DNA of 64,000 nt from Diaporthe sp. PMI_573 (GCA_021399435.1 JAJTUP010000004.1:1364001-1428000); one strand, 5' to 3'. Counted from the stretch's first letter, positions 41,742-54,363 are shown. A program made the numbers and translations. The notes: generated by a model not told the origin, from the sequence alone.

Positions 41742-43253
41742 CTAATGTATACACTTCAAAGCAGCAAAGCCATCACTCCACCTGAGCCCGCCCATGACCG
41801 CGACCATAACGGCAAACCCAACCACCACGCTTGCCCCTCCGTATACCCAGGCATGCCTCCGCCTCAGCCCAACTAGTTCCGCGACCCACGTCGAGACCGT
41901 CGTCAGGCACCCGCAGAACCCATCCTCCACGCCCTGGAGGACCTGACACCCAACCACACCGCCCAGCGGGACGTGCTGCAGGTCCCACGCCATGCCCAGC
42001 ACCGCAGTGCCGAGGACGTTGGCGGCGAACGTCCCCAGCGGGAACGCGGGCCGCAAGCCATTAAGCCACAGGGCGAGGTAGAAGCGCGCGAGGGTGCCGA
42101 GGGGCGCGAGGACGAGGGAGAACACGGCCACGCCGCGCCAATAGTCGGCCGGCGGGACGGCGGCGAGCACGACGGCGCCGACCCAGCAGCCCCAGGCCAG
42201 GAACACGGCGAGGCGGTCGGCCACCCTGCGCGTGACGAGGAACGGCAGGGAGGGCGTCATGGGCTCTAGGGCGGAGGCTAGTTGCGCGCCGGCGAGGAGC
42301 CCGGAGAGGGACGCCGTCACGGTGATGATTATGACCGCGAGCAGGGCCATGAAGGAGTAGCCGCCGTTGCGAGGGGTGGCGGCGGTGCTGCTGCCGTAGA
42401 TCAGGTCGTTGGACACCGCGAGGAACGTGTCCCGCATGAAGGAGGAGAAGGACGTGAAGGACCCGCAGAAGCCCGTGGCGAGTCCGATGTAGAGCGGGAT
42501 GGTCTTCTTGGTGGCCAGGTGGGCCTTCTTCGCTGCGGCGAGGTCGACGGCGGGACGTCCACGATCTCCAGGGCCGCCTCCGGATTCCTCGTCCCGCTTG
42601 GCCTTCCGAATCTGGTGCTCGTATGTTGGCGTCCCCCACTCGTGGCGGAAGAGCATCCTGTCCTCGGCTAGGAAGCCCATGACCGCGCTGCCCCCGAAGT
42701 TGAACCAGACCGACGGGAAGACCGGCGCGCCGGCGTAGTTGGTCAGCCATTGGAGGCCGAGCCGTGCCAGGGTGCCGAGGAAGGAGAACAGTATCAAATA
42801 CGAGATCGTATATATCTGTGTGGCCAGGCGCGAGACTTGCAAGCCCTTGGATGGCTTGTCCTGACCCTGAGCATCGGTCCGCAAGCCGTTGTCATCCGAC
42901 GCGCTTCCACCCTGCTCTGTTGTATCCTCGAGGTCGTGGCTCCGAGCATCTTCTAGACCTTCGTATCTATATTGGCGTTGTTCTTCTAGGTTCTCGATCG
43001 GTCCTTTGACGGCGATTTCGTCGAGATTGCGATACGACTCGGGGATGTCGCAGTCTGATGAAGGAGATGGGCGCTCGTGAAGGTCTCCGCCGCTCTTCGA
43101 AGACAGACCGCGTGGATCACCGGGCTCGCTGTGTCTGGACGCATGGTCTGGGTCCGGCTGACTTGGAGCAATCGGTCGCAGTTCCACGTGCGCCGCTTCG
43201 TTGTTGCGCTGGTCCGACGTTTCGTGACGCCCGCCGCGGGACGGCTGCGTCAT
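41742..43253 (-). CDS. FEX1: Fluoride exporter, FEX/CrcB family (tandem two-domain form)
   Basis: Intronless, 503 residues. A polar leader of about 145 residues is followed by two CrcB-type repeats in one chain, as in eukaryotic FEX proteins. Repeat one: LFSFLGTLARLGLQWL, then WFNFGGSAVMGF and GFCGSFTSFSSFMRD. Repeat two: LAPLGTLARFYLALWLN, then GTFAANVLGTAVLGM and GFCGCLTTVSTWVAEL. The GxxGxxTSF/TTxSTW loops and Asn residues line the fluoride pores; in repeat two the Phe-box region differs (TTVSTW), which is usual since one pore is vestigial. About eight to nine membrane helices are expected. It exports fluoride across the plasma membrane and protects cells from fluoride toxicity. The leader (many Asp/Glu/Arg) is variable in the family. 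Divergent from the next gene. Confidence 0.93.
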   Translation of the reverse strand: MTQPSRGGRHETSDQRNNEAAHVELRPIAPSQPDPDHASRHSEPGDPRGLSSKSGGDLHERPSPSSDCDIPESYRNLDEIAVKGPIENLEEQRQYRYEGLEDARSHDLEDTTEQGGSASDDNGLRTDAQGQDKPSKGLQVSRLATQIYTISYLILFSFLGTLARLGLQWLTNYAGAPVFPSVWFNFGGSAVMGFLAEDRMLFRHEWGTPTYEHQIRKAKRDEESGGGPGDRGRPAVDLAAAKKAHLATKKTIPLYIGLATGFCGSFTSFSSFMRDTFLAVSNDLIYGSSTAATPRNGGYSFMALLAVIIITVTASLSGLLAGAQLASALEPMTPSLPFLVTRRVADRLAVFLAWGCWVGAVVLAAVPPADYWRGVAVFSLVLAPLGTLARFYLALWLNGLRPAFPLGTFAANVLGTAVLGMAWDLQHVPLGGVVGCQVLQGVEDGFCGCLTTVSTWVAELVGLRRRHAWVYGGASVVVGFAVMVAVMGGLRWSDGFAALKCIH

Positions 43254-44149
43254 CGCACAACAGCTGTGCTCGATATCTGTTCGAGGCGGCAGTTGACGGG
43301 CCCCGGAGACCTCAAAGATCTACCTTTCCTTGCTGAACTTTTGCCTCATCGTGAGGTGTCCGGATGCAGGAGACTTCGTGCGGTAATTGGAGGTTGACAT
43401 GACTCCAGGAATAGCGCCGGACTTTGTCGCGACTTCAAGTCGGTTGTGACGGCAAGTACGAAAGCGCAGAGAGATCCCCTGCCGATGGTGGTGGGGAGCG
43501 AATTAGAGAGGTACATGACTCTGAGGCTAATTGTTGATGATAAGTAAGTACCTCGCTATTTCCCCCAACGCACCACGCCAGAGGCCTCTAATATCTCCCT
43601 ACCAGTGATCGTCAATATTGAGATTTTCCTGCTCCATGAGTTGAAGATATTCATGGTATGTGATAGTAGGCAATCAGGACCCAGGATTGGTGATGGAACG
43701 TGAGAGACTGCCTAGGTACTCGGAGATGATCCCAACGTTGTATTGTCCCGCCGCCAGCTCGCGATATGCCAGCCAACGCATCCAACGGCATCCAACGGCG
43801 TCCATAGACAAAGCATAGCTGTAGCTCGATGTCTCCACGAAGCCATGAAACGCTCAGACAAGCGGACATTTACTATTGATGTGATCGAACATCAATATGT
43901 CTCATCAGTCTGAAGCTCGCCTTCAAAGAATGAAGCAGACTCGGCATTATCTTTGAGCGAGGGTGAAACAGGAGCGAACGAATCCTTCGAACGGCGCCTC
44001 CATTGCCCAGACACTCAGGAAGTCATGCATATAAGATCGAGGTGGACAGTCCCACATGGCAGTATTGGACTCCATTTAGCCATGGACAAAAATGCTAGTA
44101 ATTCTGTACCCAGTCTATCCGCCAACCGAGCTCCACGACACTTGCAGCC
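43254..44149. other. Divergent promoter region
   Basis: About 900 bases between the FEX gene and a seven-helix membrane-protein gene. Contains two near-identical 13-bp copies (GCATCCAACG at about 43778-43797). No gene supported. Confidence 0.45.
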
Positions 44150-45598
44150 ATGAGCTCCGCCAACGCCCCCGACAGCTCCAGCCTCGGCAACATCCTGTGG
44201 AACTGGGTCTCAAATAGCACCGCTTCGACGAGTGACGACTTCGCGACACAGATGACCTGCTATGTCTTTCCATACGGAGCTTTGGGCTTCGTGGCTCATC
44301 TGGTCATGTTCTACGGCATCCTGTTGTCGTCTCTCGACAAGTGCCCGTGGAACCCGCGCAAGCCGCTGGTGCACTCGGGATGGGACCTGGTATTCGGCAT
44401 AGTCGGCTTCGTCATCTCTTGTATCTTCACGGCTATCACGATGTATCGGTGCTCTGGGGCCAAGCAATACATGTTCATAGCAGCTTCCAAGATCTTTGTG
44501 ACGGTCACCTCCTCAGCCATTGGGATTAACATCGCCTGGAACATCCGCGGCAGGAGAAGGGAGGATAGTGACCAGACAAAGATCAAAATGAATCACCATC
44601 AAACGCTGTGGTGGTTCATAATAGAATTTCTAGGGTCTATCCTGGAACTAATTGGCGTCGTCATGGTCCTGAAGGAGAGCCGCGATGCAGTCGACAAGGA
44701 CAAACAGTCGGTAATGATCATATCACTTATCTTCGTAGGATTCATGGGCATCATACTTGGCACAGGGGTTATATGGCTCGAGGTGCGACAGTAAGAATCT
44801 TTCGAATACTCTTCACCCACTCAGAAAGGAGGTCTCCCCGTCTGTAGCCTGTAATTACCTTATGGCAAGGAATTGTCAGGCTATAACCACACTATAGTGC
44901 ACCTCTTACCATACTGGCATGGCAATGCTTCCCTGGTACTTCAATAGCTAACTATAAACCTGCAGGCGTGCACAGAGGCGGATGCAATGGGAGGTCCGCA
45001 AGGTCCAGGGCAGGCACACGACGCTGGAGGAACGAGTCGCGGCCCAGCAGCCGCGAGGGAGGACTCCAAATCGCCGCCGGGGTACACCGAACAGCGCGCG
45101 CGGAGATGGGGACTCACCGGCCCCTAACGCTCGCGAGGATGACCGCCGTCCTTCCGGTCAGCGTGACCCGGTCGAAGACGCCTATGGGGATCCAGCGGCC
45201 CCCGCGGGTCAAGATCGGGATATCGAGGCCCAGGCGCTGAATTCTCCGGCGATTGAGGGTGAAGCTACAGAGAAGCCTGTATTGTACCACTACCAAGACG
45301 TGCTCAACTCTGCCAAGCAGCTTTTACTGGTAGCAGGCGCGGCCTTTTCCCTTTCTGTGACGCTGTAAGTCTCCCCTTCCGTATGTTGCTTTATTTGGCC
45401 CAGGATATAAGCCTGAACACGGTGAAGGGAGAAGTAGTGAGGCTGACTTCAATCTGACTTCTTAGGTACACGGATTGGATTCTTGCTGCCGTCAGCGATT
45501 CATACTTGGGCTTCCCGGCAACCGGCAATAAGGGGTTGACGATTGTGTATGTCATCTTCTACGTTGTTGTGCGACTAATGCCTGTTCTATCTGCTTAA
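44150..45598 (+). CDS. Unrecognised membrane protein, about seven helices
   Basis: Exons 44150-44790, 44966-45364 and 45466-45598 sum to 1173 nt, 390 residues, in phase; introns are 175 and 101 nt. Five hydrophobic helices lie in exon 1 (for example YGALGFVAHLVMFYGILLSS, LVFGIVGFVISCIFTAITMY, IIEFLGSILELIGVVMVL, IISLIFVGFMGIILGTG). Exon 2 codes a long charged, disordered linker rich in Arg, Asp, Pro and Gln (about 225-320). Two more helices follow (QLLLVAGAAFSLSVTLYTDW and LTIVYVIFYVVVRLMPVL). The arrangement of five helices, a cytosolic-type linker and two helices matches no family I can name. The clean phases and composition support a real gene. Confidence 0.72.
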
Positions 45599-46080
45599 GC
45601 TCGAGTTCACATCACCTTAAAGACTCGGTCTATCAGTCGAGCTTCCGGTTGTTTCATGATGGGGGGCTTTCGTGTAGTTCATATTTCTTGTCCTTGGGTT
45701 CGAAGCCGCCGTTGGGGCATATCTTTCAATCTCGGGCCTACTATGGTCGAACAACACATTGGGGAAGTAGATTGATGCCTAGATGCTTCATCACATTTGA
45801 AGCCAAAAATTAGACATCGAGGTTTCATAATTATTTTGAGGCCGCCTTAGCATTGCCAGATAGTTCAATCTTCAAAGTCGTTACATGCTCCCGCTAAATC
45901 ATGCGCCTTGACTCCCGCTCTCGAGTTGTGAAACTGACAGCCATATAGATTATCCGGGTCGATGAGCCGGCTGCTTCAGCCCATAATGACCGTGTTGTAC
46001 GTTGTGCAGAAGCATCCTTCCAGACTCGCCTTGTCAACCATTCCCACTCTGAGCGCCGACGAGCAGATCCTACCGCGCTT
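45599..46080. other. Convergent 3' region, no gene seen
   Basis: About 480 bases between the ends of the membrane-protein gene (plus) and a P450 gene (minus). Nothing recognised. Confidence 0.45.
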
Positions 46081-48039
46081 TCATACCAGCGACCGTCGCT
46101 TAAACTGCACCATCGGACCCTGCCTCAACCCCACAAAGGCATCGTACGTCTGGAACTGGTCCACATTCTGACGGCCCGGCCTCCCCTCGGGACTGCCACC
46201 CCCCAGATTGTCGGCGAAGTCCCTCCTAACCTCAAATTTGTAGATGATCTTGGCCATGACGATCATCATCTCAAGCCACGCAAGGTTCTTGCCCGGACAG
46301 CTCCTAGGCCCCGCCGAGAAGGCGCAGAACGCGCTCTCGGCCAGGGCCACGCTCTCCGCCGACGAGGCCTTCTCTCCCACGATCCAGCGCTCGGGCCGGA
46401 ACTCGAGCGGCTCGGGGAAGATGTCCCTGTTGTAGCTCAGGCAGTAGTGCCCGACGCTGACGTTGACGCCCTCCGGCACGAACTCGCCGTCGACGACCAT
46501 GCCACCCTTGAGGACCTCGCGGTCTAGTTCGGCGCCGACGGGAGGCGCCATGCGCAGGGATTCCTGGATAAAGGCCTTGAGGTACTTGCATCCGTAGAGG
46601 GTCGGGCCTCCTGCTATGTCGTCGAAGCTGTGGAATGTGGATCGGATCTCCTCGGCGAGTTTGGCCTGGTGTGCATGGGTATGGTTAGCAAAGGCGGACT
46701 TGAAGGGATATCGGGGCTGGTAGCCACTACTGCATGTGCAGCAGCTACGGTGTGGACTCACCTGAATATCCGGCTTCCGCGCCAGGTAAAAGAACATAGC
46801 GGTAAGCACGATGGAAGTTGTGTCGGAGCCGGCAATGATCATGGACTCGGCCTCGCCCCACAGCTCCTCCATAGGGAACCCTCTCCCCGTCTGCGGGTCC
46901 TGGGCGTGGAATAGGTAGTGGAAGAAGTCCTTGCGCACTTCGAAGTCTGGGTCGGTTGCCAATTGTCTCTGCGCCTCCTGTTCCGCCTTCGTGCGGTCCG
47001 ACAGGCACATGGTCACGAAGTCGGCCCATCTCTTCACGGGCGGAGGGGTTGCGACGGCGAGGAGAGAGTCCAGGCCTCTTGGCTTCAGCCAGACCCAGAG
47101 GGGTGCAAAAGGTGCAAAAGCAATCTGAGATCCGTTAGTAATCACATGTCAGGTCTCGGCTGTCAGTGATAGGCGCAGCATCACGTACCGGGTTTAACAA
47201 CTTCAACATATCCGCCATCAGGTCTGGCGCCTCCTTCATAGGCCCATCCGGCTCCTTCATGCCGAAAGATTTGCCAAAGCACAGGTCCTGATAAGTGTTA
47301 ATCACCTGCAACAGGTCCCAAAGCGATGCGTTCTAGACCGTTCCAAAAACACGACAGAACCACAAAAGAAGAATGGTGCTTACGCCGAGGATATCAAAGA
47401 CGAGGTAGTTGACCCAGTCGGTCATGTTGACAGATCCAGACCATTCCCCGCCCGCGCTGACCTCATGATCGAGGAGCTCGCACCACCTGTCCGCGTTGGA
47501 GAGGACAAACGGCTCCGCGGAGCGCAGCGCCTTGGATGAGAAGGCGTGGTTCAGCACGCGCCGCTTGTGGCTGTGGATGGAGAAGTCGATGCTGTTCCAT
47601 GTCGTGACGGCTTTGGCGTGGCGTGGCCACGTCTGGTAGTATAGTCCCTTCTTCACATTGCCCTTTGGCCCGAAGATCTGGGCATAAGCTGAGGGGGTGT
47701 TGACGAGGATGCTGTCAGGCCGGTATCGAAACGTTGGGCCTGGAGGTCGGTCTCAGCCATTGCGTACTCGGAAAATTAAATAGGTAATGGAGTCGAGCGC
47801 CACTTACCATACTCCTCTTGGAGACGCCACAGCCAAATGTGTCGATCTTGTCTGAGCGTGTGCCAGTATGAAGGAAATGATGTGATGCGGGCCCAAAATG
47901 GGCCGGGGTATCTTGAGAGCGGGTGGAAATGAAGCCGATAAACGACGATCGCGAGGACGCCGGCGGATGCGAACAGAATAAACAATGAAATAACGTCGGC
48001 AGCGGCCAAATCGATGTGGGACTCTAGAGAAAACATCAT
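46081..48039 (-). CDS. Cytochrome P450 monooxygenase, second in window
   Basis: Five exons: 48039-47808, 47739-47384, 47287-47189, 47124-46762 and 46665-46081, together 1635 nt, 544 residues, all in phase. Starts MMFSLESHIDLAAADV with a membrane helix (LFILFASAGVLAIVVYRL) and the hinge HFHPLSRYPGPFW. Then come the C-helix region (HSHKRRVLNHAFSSKALR), the I-helix AGSDTTS, the ExxR helix (ESLRMAPP), the FRPERW block and the heme loop FSAGPRSCPGK. It is a complete, probably active, ER-anchored P450 of a class often tied to fungal secondary metabolism or detoxification. It is 17 kb from the prenyltransferase group with unrelated genes between, so I treat it as separate. Substrate unknown. Confidence 0.94.
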
Positions 48040-51000
48040 GATGATCTTGGTCGTTCGTTACTAGGAAAGAAAATGAGAGAAGATACGACGCTAAGGTAGG
48101 AAATATCAGACGTGCAGAGGAAATGGGGACAGAAGAAGGTCCGGGTAAAGAGAAAGATGACGCTGCTACGTAGGCACGGTCGCTGCAGTGCTGCCCGAGA
48201 TAAGGCAAAAGCAGTTAATATTCTAGATCCTGCGACCGCATTTGCTGACTGACATCTGACGATCCCCTGCGAGAGTGCAATCGCCGGGGTGCTACGCTTT
48301 TTGATGTCCTTGCAACAGAAAGAGTCAAAAGCTCGAGTCCGACGCGAAGACCGACCCGAGCCGTCAATATCTGGTCCTTGCCCCTGCAATCAGCCATCCT
48401 GACGCGAGGTTTCCTTATTAATATTGATGAGAGGGAGCAGCTACCAACTTCGATGGGCGCCATTGTCAGGGTGGGTCATGCCCGGTGCCTCGCCTACTCA
48501 TGAAAGCGTCGCCGGGGGGATCGAGGACACCGCGACGAGGCCCATGCCCAGCGCGCACGGAGCCTCGAAGGAAATTGATGTTCGGCTTGCCGTATGGTAC
48601 GGATTGGTCCGGGGCCCTTCCGGCAGTTGTCCATCAACGTAACGACGATCCAGGAACGGCCCAGGTAGGATCGGCCGGGGAGCCCGGTCGCACCGCCACA
48701 GGGATGGTGGCTCGGGGGGTTGAGAATAATCTAGATGTTGAAGATTAACACGTGCGAGACCCCAGCATATATCATATCATATCATCGCGTGTATTATCCA
48801 GGGTCACTGTGATGGGGGGGGCTGGAGGCCGCACAGTGGGGCCTTCCGCTTAAGCGGTAAGGAAATTTGATACGTCGGGACCCACATGCTACCACGAGAG
48901 ATTTAGTTGATCTCGGAATATAGGGCGGCATATAAACGGGCACAGGATGTTTGGGGCCCTCGCTTACGCACAAGATTAAAACGTGCGAATACCCACAGCC
49001 ATGGAACCCTCCTTTCCCAGAACCAGATTGAGTCCGAAGTATAAAACTCACGAGGCCTTTGTGGAGCTCGAGTCCACCCAGCCCAGCCCTTTACGTATCC
49101 AACGGCCTTCAACACGTTATTCTTGACATTTATTGTGGTTCTGTGAGTCGGGGTCTGTGCGCCTTGTTTGCCGTCCATCTCGTGTTGTGCCTGTCTTCAA
49201 CCATGCTCTCACCGCAACGAGACTGAGCCCGAGACTGCGAGCAAGACATGTGCTCGGATTGGCAGCTCCACCCCCGAAGCTTCAGTATATACTGGGTACG
49301 TACTCTGCACACGCTGGGTGGCAGGGAAGTCGTCGGATCTCGGCTTGATCTGCACATGCATCCTGCTGGTAATTGTCATGTTTTCGTTTGATAAATGCTC
49401 AGATGCTTGCACAATCGTCTCAGTGCCAATGAACCTGGTCCGAAAATTTCAGCACAAGCACAAAGTCAGACCATCTCATGAAAACGCCGCTTCGATTGAT
49501 TTCATAATAGCTAAACATCCCAATCAAATACAGATGACAAATGCATGCCAGCAGACGAGTCAGATAATGAGTGCCTGTGAGGTAGATTTCGCAGCAAAAT
49601 TATCGCAGGACAGCCGGGTGATCCGGCACCATAAGTCCTGAAGTCGGCCTTGTGCTAACAGCACAAATCTAAATTCACGTCATGTTATTCATAACTCTTT
49701 CCGGAGCAAAATTTCATATCGTGGGATCATCACTGCTGGAAGCTTATCAGATGCTGGTGAAACTAACGCTGCGGAATCTCCTTGTGCACACATGGTCAGC
49801 AAGATGAACGGGCATGTCTGAGAATGCTAAAGGGAGCAGCTTGGATGTGCGCTCAGTACAAGGATCAATTTGGAAAATTGCGTTTCTATCGCTTTGAGTA
49901 ACCTAACCTGCAGTTCGGAAAGGATTTCCGGTAAAAGGGCACACAACTCGGAAGCAGCCATATGCAAGCTACCAGCAAAAGTAATGGATATGCACACTCG
50001 TTAGTAGCACGCTCGACTCAGGTGTCTAACTAAGCCCATGAAGATCTCTCACACATGTAGACATCAAGAGATATATCTACACGCTCTCCTCTCTAGCAAC
50101 GGTGCTTTCTGAAATATTGCCAACATCACATAGAATGAAGGCTTTAATTCAAGCTGTCGCCGAATGTGAGACGCAATCGATTTACTGCACAACACTTAAC
50201 GTTGAATCTAAAAATAGCCAGCCTCTTAAGCATGACTCCACATGGATGCGTGTTGGTTGTGTTGGTTGCATCTGTGTATGGCCCCAAGGAGGTTTTTGAC
50301 GAATTGCGTTAAGCTTTTTGGGCCGAAGGCTTGAGCTTGAAACCCGTACCTAGGTACTGCTGAATCTTATTTCTTCATGCAGCAGGATCCGAACATGGAT
50401 ATCAGTGCATCCCTCAACAAATTCAATTGAGATCAATTTGATTTGTGTGAAAAGTCTGCTCCAGAAAACCTAATGAGGTACGGTCCGGAAAGTTCCAGCG
50501 ATGCGTTCCGGATTTCCGTCAGCTGAGATTCATGATCTTGGGCAGGGGCTTGGGTCAACGTAGCTGGAAATTTTCGCCTGATGATGCGAACTCTTGTAGT
50601 TCAGAGGAGTCTGATGATACCAATAGTGTGATGTTGTATGCTGACCTGCTGCTTGAGTTACTGTATCCCAACTCCCAGGGCAGCACGTTCAAGTTTAGCG
50701 TGGGTAAAGATTTACTAGTATCATGACCCATCATGCTGTGAATATGTGTAATTGTACGAAATGTATCTCTGACAGAATATTCATTGACCCCTATGGTCGC
50801 GAATCATTATTGATTGCTTAATTGAATATTGACAGTCTCCTCAGCACATGGGCAGCACCGCGGAAACTCCGCGTGTGCTTTTCCGCGGAACCTTTCACGA
50901 GCACTCTGGCCCTCAATGTCTCAGTTCATTCCAGCCCTCATGCGACAAGCTCTTTTCACATCAATTGAGCCATCTCAAGGGTGGATCTGATCGGACGTAG

Positions 51001-51270
51001 CTTCTTTGGCTCCCAGCGGCGATGCCCACGCTGGTGACGGCTTTGAATCTCGCGTTTGCTTGGCCGCTTGTGCCTTATACGAGTCCCTCATCTTTAACCT
51101 TCCCGAACCCAAGTCTGCATCCAAAGGTGGCAGAGGCGAGCTCATATTCTTACCAGTCTTGCGGGTGTCAGAGCCACGCGTCTTGGGCCCAGGTTTTCCA
51201 GCTTTTGTGTTCCAGAGGCCCGAGCCTTTAGGTGACGGCCTACTTCCACTTGAGGCTGGGCTACCAATGT
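48040..51270. other. Long gene-free stretch
   Basis: About 3.2 kb without a supported gene. Frames such as 49168-49641 (plus, 157 codons) and 50975-51277 (minus, 100 codons, possibly the tail of the next gene) show no domain. It contains a 12-bp palindrome CCGCTTAAGCGG (48846-48857) and a strong CCGCGGAAA hairpin (50858-50888). Confidence 0.5.
50858..50888. repeat. Perfect 9-bp inverted repeat with 13-nt loop
   Basis: CCGCGGAAA at 50858-50866 pairs with TTTCCGCGG at 50880-50888. The GC-rich arms could form a stable hairpin, and each contains a palindromic CCGCGG. No gene ends here, so it is not obviously a terminator. Confidence 0.7.
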
Positions 51271-53026
51271 CTAACAAACTCTTTCTAACGACGACTTTTG
51301 AGACTGCTTCGTGCGTGGCCGCGCTGAAGCCTGGTCCGAATCTGGCTTACTCGCATTCGGCGCTCCCCGATGATCAGATATTGTGCCCATGGTTTCAGGC
51401 GCTGGATTCAATAGGGCTGTGCCCAGGTCAAAACTCTTTGTAGTGACTCTGGGGCGTCTCATCGTCTTTCGAGACCGGACCATGGTTTCTGGCTTGCTTG
51501 CATCAGGCGACGTCACGAGTATCTTCTCGTGACTAGCTTTCGATGGCTTCTGAGATGCCGAAACCCCCTGGCAGACGCCGGTGTCCTCATCGAACGGATC
51601 ACGAATCGTGAGCTTGGTACGAGATGCTAGGGTTGTTGCCTTGGGCTTCTCGGGCCTTGGAGGCCCCGCCGATCCTCGGGCTAGTCTCAGTCTTTTGAAA
51701 CTTGGTTTCTTGTCCTCCTTGCTCCTGCTATCGCCTCTCAACTGGGGCCGACCCTCGGATCGTGTTTGCAGATTCCCGAGGTCTTCATCTAAGAGACCAT
51801 GAATCCTGGATTGCTTTGACGACGATACATCTGATCCATACGACCCCTTGGACCTCGAGGACCGTTGCTGATGTCGCGCTGCAGGCCTGGTGGTCCTGCG
51901 GGTCTTGTCACTGGCCCACCCAGTGGCTCGGAAAGGGACCCGGGAACAAGAGGCTCCTTTCAATTCGGAGATTCTTTCTCTTTTTTCGGCATGGAAGTCC
52001 CTTCGTAGAATCTCTAGCCCAGGTATTCTGTGCAGTTTCTTAGGCAGAATTACAAGGCTTGAGGTTGAAACCAACATGAGCATATTGCCGGATCTGATTC
52101 CTTATCAGCGGCGTCCAAAACAGACATGGACGCCTCCATCAACGGAAAGGGATCGGTTTGGTTTGTGCTGATGGACTACTATGGAACTTTAAGTGATGCG
52201 TTCCATCATTTCAAAACACAACCGACGGCAAATGTAGAGGAAGACACTTGTACTTACTGCACTTCTGCTGTACCACCTTGCATGGCGGAAGGGATCACTG
52301 AATAGGGCAGCACACATCACAATATGCACGGTTCCGTACGTCAGCTGGGGGACGTCTTATTATTCTCCTTCGATTATACGAGCGCGCCGAATTCCGCGCA
52401 TTGATAAAACCTGACTAATCTACGCAACATGACAATGCAATTCTTACGAAAAGCTCTTACTCTCGAGCAGGGGCCTGATTTTCAAGTGGGCTGCCTGCTT
52501 GGGTGCTCTGGTCTCGCGTAATCGATTCCTGAAGTCGTTTCTACCTACGTCAAAAAATTGGGCCCCCAGGCGAGCAGGTACCAGGCATACCAGGTCAGCT
52601 AGAGCCTTCTCATCAAGTTGGTTTCTGGGAAAGTTGAACCATTCTGGAACAAGAGTGCAGTCGCCCTCATTCTTCGTCAACCTCGCAGCATCTCTTACAC
52701 AAAGGGGATGCTGTGGGATGTGGTTACTAAATATCAGTTTGGCTGGTCTCATACATCGTGCTCCTACAGTTGTTTATGGTTAAAACTTGTAGAGATTACC
52801 TACTGGCCATTTCATGAATCGCACCACCCTCGTCTTCCCTGGCTGAAAGAAAAGGAGAAATGTATGCATATGCCTCCCACATTAATTCGGTCAAACATTT
52901 CTCCTGCAATGGCCTGTTCTCTAGACTTGAACCATTATGAGATTGACCGGTTGAGAGGGATGCAAGGCGCTTCGTAAGTTTCTGGGTAGACCTCCTCCTG
53001 ATGAGCCCGCCTTTCTGCACGCTCAT
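51271..53026 (-). CDS. Hypothetical basic, disordered protein (tentative multi-exon model)
   Basis: Three blocks may join on the minus strand. 53026-52804 starts MSVQKGGLIRRRSTQKL and contains LMWEAYAYISPFLSARED. 52763 to about 52460 contains ARLTKNEGDCTLVPEWFNFP and LADLVCLVPARLGAQFFD. About 52110-51271 is a 270-codon frame, strongly Lys/Arg/Ser-rich and disordered. The first intron would be only 40 nt and the second about 350 nt, so the model is weak. Another disordered frame continues at 51277-50975 in a different phase and may be a further exon. I recognise no domain. The middle block has a folded, conserved look; the rest resembles nuclear disordered proteins. Function unknown. Confidence 0.4.
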
Positions 53027-54363
53027 GCGGCTGACAGCTCAGCTGGCTGGCCAGAAAGTGACATTCTTGATGTGATACATCATGAGCGCAGCCAGGAATG
53101 TGATAGCTTTCAGGCCAAGCGCGACCGGAACTTGTGCTCCGGTAGCGACACTCCTTGATTACGGATTGGAAGCAGGCTGGCAGGAATGTTTCCTGATCGA
53201 GCAAAGCATGAGGCTGTCTATTCACCGCGACAGCAACAACCTGGTCCCGAAGCTTGAGGGCCACTCCATGCGAGTGGGTCGTGCCATTGTCCTTCTGAAG
53301 GCCATGTCGACGTGGCTGGCGATGCTGAGGCTGGCAGCGCCAAAGTTCGGTGGTCATGTGGTGAACAATTTTCAAAATCGACTGAGCTGTCATTGATTTT
53401 CATAACATCTTACGCCGTGTTTTCCGTAATCGATTGGATGCATGATGAATGTGTCCCATGAGTTAGTTCCCACTTTCACGTTGACAATGCTACAGTGTCC
53501 TTGACGCGCCTGCTGCTCGCCGCCCCCCGAGGAAAGTGTTTGCGATGCGGCATGAGCGGCGACATTGGGTTCTATTGCACCCAGAAATCGACTCACCCAG
53601 TGTCCAATTTGGTCAGGGACTTACTGATTCTGACCTAATTGAGCATCTTGGAGACTCTTGCAATGGTTCGGAAACTAGGCTATTGGCTTGGCCAAGCAAT
53701 TTGGTCGATGCAATTACTTGTTCTGACACATCGATTGGCTGCCCCGCCCTCTACAATTCCCGAATGCATGGAGTGCTTACTTAGACTCACGCATACGCCC
53801 TGTCTGGTCTGAGGCTGAAATGTGAATTCCTTGGGAGGCTACAGTCGGCAGCCGGCTGCATACTGCTTACTCTGCACTGTAGATGCACCCTTTCCGGAAG
53901 GCTTGATGCAATGCGTCGATCTTCACCACCGAATGTCACTTGAAGGAATTTCGAGGCTCCAGGCATGTTTGTGTGGTGGTATCGTGGGAAGTGAGGGAAG
54001 CGGCAGCTGCATGGGGCTCTCACGATGAAGAATCAATCCCACCTAGGTACTTACTGAGCAAAATTTCCAGCCTGCTCCAAAGCTTACCAGCATGGCCGAC
54101 ATGCGTGCCACTCTGGTGAGTTCCCATTATGCAAGGCTTCGCCGCAAGAAGGGTGGAACAGTGAGGATGACAGGTTTTTTGATCATGGCTCGCGCATATA
54201 TAAAGCCCAGGTTCACCCTTCGAGTTGCTGTTATCATTGAGTGAAAGCTACAAGCTTCTCAGCCTTCCCGCACACAGTTCCAACATTACCAGGCCAAGAA
54301 TCCATTTTGCAAGCTCTCAATCACTTCCTTGATTAACCTCCTACATACATCTGTGCCGTGGCT
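53027..54363. other. Upstream region of secreted-protein gene
   Basis: About 1.3 kb with no supported gene; opposing frames at 52935-53396 are shadows of each other with no domain. A TATA box at 54197-54204 belongs to the next gene. Confidence 0.45.
54197..54204 (+). promoter_or_regulatory. TATA box of the secreted-protein gene
   Basis: TATATAAA, 160 bases before the ATG at 54364, a strong match at a normal fungal distance. Confidence 0.55.

Noticed and set aside
42061..42750. 229-codon Arg-rich frame inside the FEX gene
   Set aside because: GC-rich shadow of the fluoride exporter frame.
46081..48039. Second P450 as part of the DMATS group
   Set aside because: 17 kb away with an F-box, HET, kinase and FEX gene between; no evidence of linkage.
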